From Candidatus Woesearchaeota archaeon (GTDB lineage Archaea; Nanobdellota; Nanobdellia; Woesearchaeales; GW2011-AR4): a stretch of 23,428 bases of DNA. Under the pieces are notes generated by a model that was not told where the DNA came from, ran no database searches, and saw only the letters and a list, made by a program, of their open reading frames with translations. Position 1 is the stretch's first letter, and the number at the start of each line of letters is the position of its first letter. Shown one piece after another: positions 7,084-13,533 of the stretch. The position numbers and the translations under genes were made by a program. The stretch spans positions 1 through 23,428 of the forward strand of contig JACQSQ010000043.1 of assembly GCA_016211245.1 (NCBI GenBank). The letters are read 5' to 3'.

Positions 7084-7386
7084 TTACTTAAACTCAATCT
7101 TTTTTGCTCTGAACCCCTGCCTCTGCAAATGTATCTTCTTGCATACCTTGCATTCGTACCTTAAATCTGTTTTTTTTGTGGATTTCTTGCCGGTCATCTT
7201 GAACTTGCTTATCGCCGGCTTTGAGTATCTTCCCAGATTGCCCTTGCCTCTTGCCCTTCCCCTTTTCCTGGCCCTTATCTTCGAGCCGTAGGTCAGGCTG
7301 CTTGGGTTCTTTTTCTTCGTCAGGCTTACGGCGTGTTCTGTATGCTTTTTGCAGTAAGGGCAGTACCTATTCACAAGCTTGGGCAT
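7084..7386 (-). CDS. rpl44e: 50S ribosomal protein L44e
   Basis: 100 aa, very basic zinc-binding protein of the large ribosomal subunit. Cys9 and Cys12 (CPYC) pair with Cys79 and Cys82 (CKVC), and the central lysine/arginine-rich stretch plus C-terminal HLQRQGFRAKKIEF are typical of L44e. The start at 7386 (MPKLVNRYCPYCKKHTEH) fits the family; ATG 7392 two codons upstream is possible. The TATA-like box at 7415-7422 predicts a transcript starting near 7392, essentially leaderless, which excludes the longer in-frame extension to 7458. In many archaea L44e directly precedes S27e; here a glycosyltransferase gene and an RNA element lie between them. Confidence 0.95.
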   Translation of the reverse strand: MPKLVNRYCPYCKKHTEHAVSLTKKKNPSSLTYGSKIRARKRGRARGKGNLGRYSKPAISKFKMTGKKSTKKTDLRYECKVCKKIHLQRQGFRAKKIEFK

Positions 7387-7414
7387 TTTCATAAGAGAAA
7401 GGATTTTTAAGGAG

Positions 7415-7422
7415 TTTAAAAA
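7415..7422 (-). promoter_or_regulatory. TATA-like box of L44e
   Basis: TTTTTAAA on the minus strand, centred about 26 bases before the ATG at 7392 and 32 before the ATG at 7386. It supports the shorter, family-consistent start. Confidence 0.5.
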
Positions 7423-7463
7423 GGTTTGTGAAAAAAGTGAAAAAGAAAAATTAATCAAAATTT

Positions 7464-8066
7464 CTACGCAGGTTGTGGTGCAAGTGTTCTTCCGCCAGCC
7501 TTCTCTTTAGCTCCAGCCAATTTAGCCTCAAGTCCTTGAATACTCTCTAAGAATTTTTTTGCGGATGTATTAACTAGGTATTTATCAGCCTGCTTTGCGT
7601 ATCTATTTGTCAAGTCCAGCAAGCTTCCAGGAACAAACCATGACAAGCCCTCATATATCAAGCTAGTAACTGCGCCAACTAAATCGCCGGTTTTAGCGGT
7701 ATAATAAGCAATGTACGGCAGCTTAAATGACGCTTCAACAATCTCTTTTAAGGTTGATATTCCAAAGCCTACCCCACCCATTATTTTCATGTAATCAGCA
7801 ACCATATCGATAGGAACTAAGAATTTGTCTAATGTGTCTACATAACCTCCAAGTCTTCTTAAATTAAAATTTTCAGTATAAGTATCCCTGACAGAGTATC
7901 TCAATTGCTCTTTTAGAGCAGGATCTTTGCTGATTCTTACGCGGATATCTTGGTAATTGTCTATAATCTGGTTTACTGTAGACTCGAGCCTAGACTCGTC
8001 CATGCTTGCGAAAGGAAACATCCACTTAAAAACTCCAGTTCCTCCGCTGTAAATTCCCTTTGCCAC
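7464..8066 (-). CDS. Unknown protein, distant paralogue of the 11896-12435 product
   Basis: 200 aa, starts at GTG 8066, 19 bases after the CBS gene stop, with no convincing ribosome-binding site directly upstream; a GGAGGG inside the end of the CBS gene may serve. The protein has a charged helical N-terminal half and a more hydrophobic middle (PIDMVADYMKIMGGVGFGIS, then SFKLPYIAYYTAKTGDLVGA) and the segment GSLLDLTNRYAKQADKYLV. A similar order, ES-L-S, a charged helix, LDKxx, K-P/L-Y, then a glycine-Leu-x-D-x-TN-x-Y motif, recurs in the 179-aa protein at 11896-12435. No known family recognised. Probably cotranscribed with the CBS protein. Confidence 0.72.
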   Translation of the reverse strand: MAKGIYSGGTGVFKWMFPFASMDESRLESTVNQIIDNYQDIRVRISKDPALKEQLRYSVRDTYTENFNLRRLGGYVDTLDKFLVPIDMVADYMKIMGGVGFGISTLKEIVEASFKLPYIAYYTAKTGDLVGAVTSLIYEGLSWFVPGSLLDLTNRYAKQADKYLVNTSAKKFLESIQGLEAKLAGAKEKAGGRTLAPQPA

Positions 8067-8085
8067 TCCAACAGGAGATACGATT

Positions 8086-8484
8086 TTAAATCCCTCCGGC
8101 TGCTTCCAGCTTGCCTTTTGCCAGATGCTTTAAAGCTTCTGTGAATGTAAGCATTCCAACAAAATTGTTATTTTCTACTACAGGGCACGAGTAAGTATTT
8201 CTTTTAACCATGCCAAAATATGCTGCGCTTACTTCATCATTCTTATTGACGAAGAATATAGGGTAAACCATTACATCAGCAGCTTTCATTTTTTTGTAGT
8301 CTTTTCCTTCTGCAATTACTTGATTGACAATATCAACAGCAGCAACAATCCCAACAGGCTGCATTTTATCTACAACTACAATATGCCTTATTTTATGTTC
8401 CCTAAGCTTTTTGGCAACTTCAACTAAGCTGTCTTCCTTTTTGCAATAAACTGGCTTTTCAAGTTTGCATTCATTAATTTTCAT
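8086..8484 (-). CDS. CBS-domain pair protein
   Basis: 132 aa consisting of little more than two CBS motifs in tandem: about residues 8-60 (KPVYCKKEDSLVEVAKKL, IRHIVVVDKMQPVGIVAAVD) and 68-122 (ADVMVYPIFFVNKNDEVSAA, SCPVVENNNFVGMLTFTEAL). Such stand-alone Bateman modules bind adenosine nucleotides or SAM and act as sensors for a partner protein. Its own promoter is likely: a TATA-like ACTATATAAATAA overlaps the end of the upstream gene at about 8518-8530, and AGGGTGG precedes the ATG. The adjacent membrane proteins or the 7464-8066 product are candidate partners, by position only. Confidence 0.9.
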   Translation of the reverse strand: MKINECKLEKPVYCKKEDSLVEVAKKLREHKIRHIVVVDKMQPVGIVAAVDIVNQVIAEGKDYKKMKAADVMVYPIFFVNKNDEVSAAYFGMVKRNTYSCPVVENNNFVGMLTFTEALKHLAKGKLEAAGGI

Positions 8485-8530
8485 TTTAAATCCACCCTTT
8501 GGTATTTTTAATTTGATTTATTTATATAGT

Positions 8531-9211
8531 TTATGGTTTAGTTTTTAGTGTTTCTATCAATTCTCTTACAGCATTTTCCAGAATAGCGGATGATTCGCGC
8601 ATTCTTGTATATTCATGGCTTGCTATCCTCTGCGCATTAATTAACGCCGCCCTCCCCTTGGCATCCAGATATCTGAATGCGCCTTTGGCTACTCCGTGCA
8701 CTAATCCGGCCAACAAGGCTAAATTAACAAAAACGTCTCCATATCCGTCTAGTTTGTCTCTGTAAAAGTGTGATGGCTCCTGCGGTGCAGAAGGCTGTTG
8801 CGTTCCTGAAGAATATTGCTGCTGAGATGGCGCTTCGACAGATGTCTCTGATTTAGGCTCAATTCCGTACCTTTGCCGCCATTCACGCTGTTTTTCAGGA
8901 GTCCTGCCAAAAATTCTTCCCCAAATATTGTTCATTTTTTCGTCCAATCCCAAAGCAGTTTCTCCGCCAGGAATTGTTTTTACTATCTCTGTAGCTTTTT
9001 CATCAGCTTTTGCAGCTCCCCTAACCACATCATAATGCAAATCAAGAAGCCTGTCTAATCCTTCTCCAGTAATTAATAGAATAGTACTCCCTACTTTTCC
9101 TATAACATAGCCCGCACCTGTGCTTAGGCCTATTCTTCCCCCATATGCCAACCTGTCTAAAGTTAAGTTATAAGACTTAAGTTGATTTTGGTTTGTAGGA
9201 TTATTTGCCAT
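8531..9211 (-). CDS. Membrane-associated protein of unknown function
   Basis: 226 aa. Two hydrophobic stretches, about residues 24-49 (GGRIGLSTGAGYVIGKVGST, ILLITG) and 160-182 (DVFVNLALLAGLVHGVAKGA), are separated by a polar linker rich in Gln, Ser and Pro (around 118-147). The C-terminal ~45 residues are a charged helix. No family recognised. It has its own promoter: TTTATATATAA at 9256-9266 and a GAGGA ribosome-binding site nine bases before the ATG. It follows the two-gene membrane operon 10578-9276 on the same strand, with 64 bases between, and is compositionally similar, so it probably belongs to the same system. Confidence 0.75.
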   Translation of the reverse strand: MANNPTNQNQLKSYNLTLDRLAYGGRIGLSTGAGYVIGKVGSTILLITGEGLDRLLDLHYDVVRGAAKADEKATEIVKTIPGGETALGLDEKMNNIWGRIFGRTPEKQREWRQRYGIEPKSETSVEAPSQQQYSSGTQQPSAPQEPSHFYRDKLDGYGDVFVNLALLAGLVHGVAKGAFRYLDAKGRAALINAQRIASHEYTRMRESSAILENAVRELIETLKTKP

Positions 9212-9275
9212 TTTTAATTTTCCTCTATATTTTTACCACTTACTAATAATAACACTTATATATAAATCTTTCGGT

Positions 9276-10322
9276 TTATTCATTCGTATTTCTCGGACTG
9301 CTTGAATAGCCTATCTTGTACTGGCTCATCACTTTTGTCAATCCAGCTCCAAGCAAAGCGCTCCAGTACTTTCCAGTGTCCATAAGCCATTTGCCTATAG
9401 ACTGCAAGACAGGTGAGTTATTATAAATGCTTTCCCCTGCTGTTTCTGCAGCAAAATAAGCTGCAACAGCCGGAATAGCAAGCTTTGCAGCATTTTTCAT
9501 TGAATTTGGCATTCTTGAGGATTTTACAGCATATTTATAAGAAGCAATTCCTGCCAGTATATGGCTGACGGGGGCATATATGCCTTTGGGAAAATCAATC
9601 ATCTGCAAAGTGCCATCTGCCAAAACCTGAGAGCCTCCGTAAATAATGGCTGCATTCAAGCCCGTGTCAAGCGCTTTATACTGCTCGCTTGGCCTTACCA
9701 TTACAGTCCTGTCATTAACAATAGCAGGCTTCTCGGCTGCCACGTTTAAGCTATGTTTTCCAATTAATCCCAAAGCCAGAACTTTGCCGTTATAAAGTAT
9801 GTTAGTTAAAGCATTTCCCAGTCCTGAAGATGCATTTGAAAAAATTTCGCCAACCAAATTTGTAGCATCATAATAAGATGCCATTCCTCCTGCAGTCGGA
9901 ACAGCTGTTGCTAAAATAATCCTGGCTTTCCTGTTTGGAATCTGCCTTAAACTGGTTGTTGCTGCAGCAGCGGCGGCATAAAATTGAGGGACATCAAGAA
10001 TGCGATCAATAGTATCAGGAGCCAATTCAAATACCTGCCATGCAGCCAAAGTCCCAATTCCTTTTCCAGCAGCGTTTAGGGTGTGGTATAAACCGGGATT
10101 TTCACTCTTCAATTCCTTCCTTAGAGCCGGTAAAATAGAAGCTCCTGCTGCAGCCTGCGCTGCTAAATTTCTTCCTCCTCTGGCAGCCCTGTTAACTATA
10201 TTTTCCAGAGATGAACCTGCGCTTCTTGACGCATTTCTCACAGCCCTTTTAGCCCTAGGCGCATAACTAGCGTAAGCATCGCTGATTCTTTCCCTTAATT
10301 GAGAAAAATTAATTCTAGCCAT
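9276..10322 (-). CDS. Ala/Gly-rich multi-pass membrane protein of unknown function
   Basis: 348 aa. The N-terminus is strongly basic (arginines and lysines through residue ~50), followed by several moderately hydrophobic Ala/Gly-rich segments, for instance around 75-95, 112-124, 135-150, 183-192, 222-238, 250-266, 276-292 and 315-332. Asn/Tyr/Ser-rich loops connect them and the tail is polar. The arginine-rich start with weakly hydrophobic helices is unusual for a transporter. No known family recognised. It overlaps the preceding 87-aa gene by eight bases and has no clear ribosome-binding site, so termination-reinitiation coupling is likely. Confidence 0.75.
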   Translation of the reverse strand: MARINFSQLRERISDAYASYAPRAKRAVRNASRSAGSSLENIVNRAARGGRNLAAQAAAGASILPALRKELKSENPGLYHTLNAAGKGIGTLAAWQVFELAPDTIDRILDVPQFYAAAAAATTSLRQIPNRKARIILATAVPTAGGMASYYDATNLVGEIFSNASSGLGNALTNILYNGKVLALGLIGKHSLNVAAEKPAIVNDRTVMVRPSEQYKALDTGLNAAIIYGGSQVLADGTLQMIDFPKGIYAPVSHILAGIASYKYAVKSSRMPNSMKNAAKLAIPAVAAYFAAETAGESIYNNSPVLQSIGKWLMDTGKYWSALLGAGLTKVMSQYKIGYSSSPRNTNE

Positions 10323-10578
10323 GTCTTTGCATAGTTAATTTTCTGCTGGATATAATTCTCTCTCCAACTTTCATAGCCCCATACAATGCAAGCGCATAAG
10401 GCAATGACTCAGCAACTGGTTGCATAATTACAGGCGCCTGGCTCACTATTTTATCCAAGCCTCCGTCAGAAGCCCTGTTTATTGTTTCATTCAGGCTCGC
10501 AGCCCATCCTTGTGCAGAGCCGTAAAGCCCCGTAGCCAACGCTCCAACATTATACACATGCGCCAAAAATCTTCCCAT
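10315..10578 (-). CDS. Small two-helix membrane protein of unknown function
   Basis: 87 aa. Two hydrophobic segments, about residues 10-28 (NVGALATGLYGSAQGWAASL) and 58-72 (SLPYALALYGAMKVGERI), are joined by a polar linker. The ATG at 10578 follows GGAGGG at a seven-base spacing, a strong ribosome-binding site. It is the first gene of an operon with the 348-aa membrane protein, which it overlaps by eight bases. A perfect inverted repeat lies 43 bases upstream and may regulate it. Unknown family. Confidence 0.75.
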   Translation of the reverse strand: MGRFLAHVYNVGALATGLYGSAQGWAASLNETINRASDGGLDKIVSQAPVIMQPVAESLPYALALYGAMKVGERIISSRKLTMQRHG

Positions 10579-10620
10579 TTTTCATCCCTCCTGTTAATTT
10601 TAAAGAAAGAATAGAAAGTA

Positions 10621-10642
10621 TCTATAAGAAATTACTTATAGA
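10621..10642. promoter_or_regulatory. Perfect palindrome, candidate operator of the membrane-protein operon
   Basis: TCTATAAG, six-base spacer AAATTA, CTTATAGA: a perfect 8-bp inverted repeat. It lies 43 bases upstream of the 87-aa gene start and overlaps the best TATA-like sequence for that gene (TTATAGATA on the minus strand), which is the place where an archaeal repressor would block TBP binding. The divergent neighbour is an Lrp/AsnC-type regulator, the natural candidate ligand. Function inferred. Confidence 0.5.
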
Positions 10643-10721
10643 ATTTTACGTATTTTAAGTAAATTTATAATATTTTTAAAGGTATTTCCTAATTTTATTG
10701 CTTATTTTAATTAATATGGAA

Positions 10722-10755
10722 TTTTTCGTAATTTTATATCAAAATATGCGAAAAA
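10722..10755. promoter_or_regulatory. Interrupted palindrome upstream of the Lrp-type regulator gene
   Basis: TTTTTCG at 10722-10728 matches CGAAAAA at 10749-10755, and inside them ATTTT (10731-10735) matches AAAAT (10741-10745). The nested repeat ends nine bases before the regulator's TATA-like box (10764-10775). The place fits an activator or autoregulatory site; AT-richness makes part of the match easier to obtain by chance. Confidence 0.4.
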
Positions 10756-10763
10756 ACGGAAAA

Positions 10764-10775
10764 TTTAAATATATA
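10764..10775 (+). promoter_or_regulatory. TATA-like box of the Lrp-type regulator
   Basis: TTTAAATATATA, about 26 bases upstream of ATG 10794. The spacing implies a leaderless transcript and rules out the longer in-frame extension beginning at 10698, which would start upstream of the promoter. Confidence 0.55.
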
Positions 10776-10793
10776 CGCATTTTCCTTATTCTT

Positions 10794-11825
10794 ATGGAGA
10801 TGCCAAAAGGGCGAATTGCTGAATCGGCAAGGCTTTCGGAAATAAAGCTGGACCTGAAGGACAAGAAAATCCTGTCAATGCTTTCCGACAATTCCAGGGT
10901 GCCGTTAAACTCTATTGCAAAAAAAGTGAGGCTGAGCAGGGACGCTATTGATTACAGGATCAAGAGGCTTGTTAAGGAAGGGGTCATAATGCTTTTTTTC
11001 CCCATAATAAACCTGGAAAAATTCGGCTATACGACATACCACATATTTTTTCTTGTTGACGAGATGGACAGGAAGCAGCAGGATGAATTCTTGCTTTTTT
11101 TGAAAAGCAACCCGTATGTGAAGAATATAATTGAATACAGCGACAGGTGGGACTATGAAGTTGTTATAGTATCAAAAAATGTCAGGGAGTTTGACGACAT
11201 AGTGGAGCAGATAACGAGCAAATTTCCGCAACTCATATTCGAAAAGGAAAAGATGGAAGTCATAAAGGGGTATAATTCAATACATTTGCCTTTGAAATTC
11301 TACGAGCAGAGCGGCCACAAATATGAAGAGCCTGATATCGTCGAAAAAGAGGTAAAGCTGGACGAGATAGACTTTAAAATACTTGAATTGCTGTGCGAGA
11401 ACTGCAGGATGCCTTCTGTAAAAATCGCTGAAAAAGTGGACTTGACTGCCGATGCTATTAATTACAGGATCAAGAAGATGATAGACGGCAACATCATAAG
11501 GCGGTTCACAATACTTGTCAATCTCAGCGCGCTGAATTTTCATTGGTACACATTCAGCATGGCAATGAAGACCTTCAACAACCAGTATGATGCGAAGCTG
11601 AGGCAGTTTGTAGTAACACACCCTTACATATTGCGCGCGGTCAAGACTCTTGGAGTTTGGGACTTCCTGTTTTACATAGTGGCAGATAACCCAAGGCATT
11701 TTCATTATACCGTAAAAGAAATAAAAAATTATTTCTCGGAAATAATTAGAAATCATCAAACTCTTTTGGCTTATGTCGAGCATTTATACGTGCCGATGCC
11801 GAAAGCAGTTAAATTCAAAAAATAG
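10794..11825 (+). CDS. Lrp/AsnC-type transcription regulator with two fused modules
   Basis: 343 aa, about twice the length of a standard Lrp/AsnC protein. Module 1 has a winged helix-turn-helix at about 17-65 (DKKILSMLSDNSRVPLNSIA, KKVRLSRDAIDYRIKRLVKE) followed by an AsnC-like effector domain. Module 2 repeats this from about 185 (DFKILELLCENCRMPSVKIA, EKVDLTADAINYRIKKMIDG) with a second effector-like domain. Both recognition helices share the DAI-YRIK pattern, so this is an internal duplication. The fused form would present two HTH units per chain. It is divergent from the membrane-protein operon, and palindromes lie between them. Target genes and ligand are unknown; regulation of the neighbour and of itself is the simplest guess. 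Confidence 0.88.
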   Translation: MEMPKGRIAESARLSEIKLDLKDKKILSMLSDNSRVPLNSIAKKVRLSRDAIDYRIKRLVKEGVIMLFFPIINLEKFGYTTYHIFFLVDEMDRKQQDEFLLFLKSNPYVKNIIEYSDRWDYEVVIVSKNVREFDDIVEQITSKFPQLIFEKEKMEVIKGYNSIHLPLKFYEQSGHKYEEPDIVEKEVKLDEIDFKILELLCENCRMPSVKIAEKVDLTADAINYRIKKMIDGNIIRRFTILVNLSALNFHWYTFSMAMKTFNNQYDAKLRQFVVTHPYILRAVKTLGVWDFLFYIVADNPRHFHYTVKEIKNYFSEIIRNHQTLLAYVEHLYVPMPKAVKFKK

Positions 11826-11830
11826 GCATG

Positions 11831-11845
11831 ATTTTTCTTTTTTTT
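11831..11845 (+). terminator. Poly-T terminator after the Lrp-type regulator
   Basis: ATTTTTCTTTTTTTT starts six bases after the stop codon; typical of archaeal T-tract termination. Confidence 0.5.
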
Positions 11846-11895
11846 GCTTAAATTATAGAAAATAGTATTAAATATTCCCTAATTAACTAATTCTT

Positions 11896-12435
11896 ATGGC
11901 CAAATTACAAGATAAGCACGGACTTGAGGATTTGATTAACGCTGCGCTTAAATTAGCTATGCCGATGCTGAAAAGCCATGAAGATGATGTAAATTATTTA
12001 GAAAGTGAGCTTGTCAAGCAGGACGCAAGATTCAGGAGCTACGCAGGCTCAACAGAATTAAGGGATTATCTGTCAGATATAATAAAAAAGCATAGGGGGA
12101 TAATCTATACAAATAAAGTCGCTGAAACTCTTGACAGGCTTGGGGCGCTTCTGGCAGGCGAGGAAATAGTTGAAATTCCGCTGAAAGGGCTGCTTTATCT
12201 GGCGCAGGCCTATAAGCTTTTAAGAGATAAAAATTTGAATGTTAGTTATGGCAGGCTTGCAAGGAGCGGTGCAAAATATGCCGCATTTGAGTTTGGCAGC
12301 TTAATTCCTTTTATTGGAGAATTATTTGATGTGACTAATATTTATTATAAGGAATACATGAAATCAATAGCCTCTGGAATAAAATACGAAGAATTTGCCA
12401 GAAGGCAGGCTGCCATGAGCGCTGCTAAATCATAA
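11896..12435 (+). CDS. Unknown protein, distant paralogue of the 7464-8066 product
   Basis: 179 aa. A charged helical N-terminal part (residues ~28-70) leads to a hydrophobic middle (VEIPLKGLLYLAQAYKLLRD), then FEFGSLIPFIGELFDVTNIY and a basic C-terminal helix. The helix order and the G-x-L/F-D-x-TN-x-Y motif match the 200-aa protein at 7464-8066. No known family recognised. A TATA-like ATTAAATATT at about 11867-11876 is 25-26 bases before the ATG, so the gene is probably leaderless and independent of the regulator upstream. Its stop is directly abutted by the stop of the convergent GINS gene. Confidence 0.75.
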   Translation: MAKLQDKHGLEDLINAALKLAMPMLKSHEDDVNYLESELVKQDARFRSYAGSTELRDYLSDIIKKHRGIIYTNKVAETLDRLGALLAGEEIVEIPLKGLLYLAQAYKLLRDKNLNVSYGRLARSGAKYAAFEFGSLIPFIGELFDVTNIYYKEYMKSIASGIKYEEFARRQAAMSAAKS

Positions 12436-13071
12436 TTATTCTTCCTTGATTTCTTCTGCCTTGCCCTTGTTTATAAGGACCTCTGCTATTTCCATGGGCA
12501 GGTTAGCTATGTCCTCCTCTTCAAACGGGCCGTACTCCTCAAGTTCCGGGCCTACAAACTTCGGCGTTTTATACACAAATCTGACCAGTTTGGTGTTTTT
12601 CTTCACATCCAATGCAGACCTGAATTCGGCCACTGGCTTTCTTTCCTCCGAGGCCTGCATGAATGGGACCTTTTCATTCATAACAGTGTAAAGAATGGAA
12701 TCCCTGAAGCTGTCAAGAAGGCTGGTTACGGCATCAAAAAAAACCTTTTCTTCTTTAAGAAGGGCACCAGTGTCAATCAAATTTGATTTTGTCCTGCTTT
12801 TGTCAAGCGCCAGCAGTATTACCTTTTTCTCTCTTCTTTCATACAGTTCCTTCAGAATCTTGTATATGTTTTCGAGCTGCCTTTCAGTTTTTTTCTTTTC
12901 CTCGGGCGCAAAAACCGAGTCGCTTTTCGCCTCCAGTATCTTTTTCTTGTCTTTTATATACCCGATGACATCATTGAAGAAAGTAGCCTCCAGTTTCTGC
13001 AAATCTGTCCTTTCCCGCTCTCTTTTAAGCAGCTCAAAAAGAGTCTCATAAGTTATAACAACTTCCTGCAC
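12436..13071 (-). CDS. gins51: GINS complex subunit (Gins51/Gins15 type)
   Basis: 211 aa. GINS is the replication-fork factor that links MCM helicase and Cdc45/GAN. The N-terminal helical A domain shows TYETLFELLKRERERTDLQK and a long run of charged helices. The C-terminal small B domain contains VRFVYKTPKFVGPELEEYGP and FEEEDIANLPMEIAEVLINK, the hallmark of archaeal Gins51 (A domain first, B domain last). The start is taken at GTG 13071, preceded by a GGGGG stretch. A TTG at 13086 is possible but would coincide with the predicted transcription start (TATA-like CTATTTAAAC at 13106-13115). The usual primase neighbour is not in this window. Confidence 0.9.
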   Translation of the reverse strand: MQEVVITYETLFELLKRERERTDLQKLEATFFNDVIGYIKDKKKILEAKSDSVFAPEEKKKTERQLENIYKILKELYERREKKVILLALDKSRTKSNLIDTGALLKEEKVFFDAVTSLLDSFRDSILYTVMNEKVPFMQASEERKPVAEFRSALDVKKNTKLVRFVYKTPKFVGPELEEYGPFEEEDIANLPMEIAEVLINKGKAEEIKEE

Positions 13072-13105
13072 AATAAACCCCCACAAACAGAATTATGAAG
13101 TGGTG

Positions 13106-13225
13106 TTTAAATAGGTTTTCATTGGTTACTAAAATTTACTTTTGTTGCTACAGATTCGCATTTTCCTAAATTTTGAAATAAAATAAACCACTTTTTAGTA
13201 GTTAAAAATGGAAAGATTTAAATAT
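13106..13225. promoter_or_regulatory. Divergent promoter region of gins51 and the 13255 gene
   Basis: The 183-base gap between the two genes holds a minus-strand TATA-like box at 13106-13115 (start near 13084) and a plus-strand box ATTTAAATAT at 13216-13225 (start near 13246, nine bases before ATG 13255). No other structure stands out apart from AT-rich sequence. Confidence 0.5.
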
Positions 13226-13254
13226 GGGGAATTGCCGCCCAGAATAGAAAAAAC

Positions 13255-13533
13255 ATGCCGAAACCGAGCTTAGCTAAAACTTTAGACTTTTTCGTGTCTT
13301 TAATGACCGATCCGCACAGCGATCCTGCAATGCAGGCGTGGGAGATGCAGAGGGCATACGAATCTTTAGCGGTCAGCCAAAATGGAAGGATAAGGAATTC
13401 TGAATATTCATCTTTGGCAAATCTGGCAAGGCAGGGAGAACGCAACTGCACTTGCTTTCTTGGCATTGCTGAGCATGCATTTGGATCAGAGAGACACAAA
13501 TGCGAAAAGAGGATTAATTATGAAAGAACATGA
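13255..13533 (+). CDS. Small protein of unknown function upstream of the LysM protein
   Basis: 92 aa, beginning MPKPSLAKTLDFFVSLMTDP; mostly polar and helical, with three cysteines near the C-terminus (CTC and HKCEK). No family recognised. Support for coding is positional: a TATA-like box sits about 35 bases before its ATG and no other start in the right place exists for the transcript. It overlaps the LysM-protein start (13520) by 14 bases, in another frame, which would couple the two. The alternative is that a frameshift separates a former N-terminus from the LysM gene; the good ribosome-binding site before 13520 argues against this. Confidence 0.5.
   Translation: MPKPSLAKTLDFFVSLMTDPHSDPAMQAWEMQRAYESLAVSQNGRIRNSEYSSLANLARQGERNCTCFLGIAEHAFGSERHKCEKRINYERT

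Noticed and set aside
7464..10578. Provirus or integrated plasmid explanation for the membrane-protein block
   Set aside because: No integrase, capsid, terminase, replication protein or attachment repeat is visible in the window, so the idea has no positive support.
10698..10793. 32-residue extension of the Lrp-type regulator
   Set aside because: It lies upstream of and across the TATA box and the palindrome; the ATG at 10794 is in the right place for a leaderless start.
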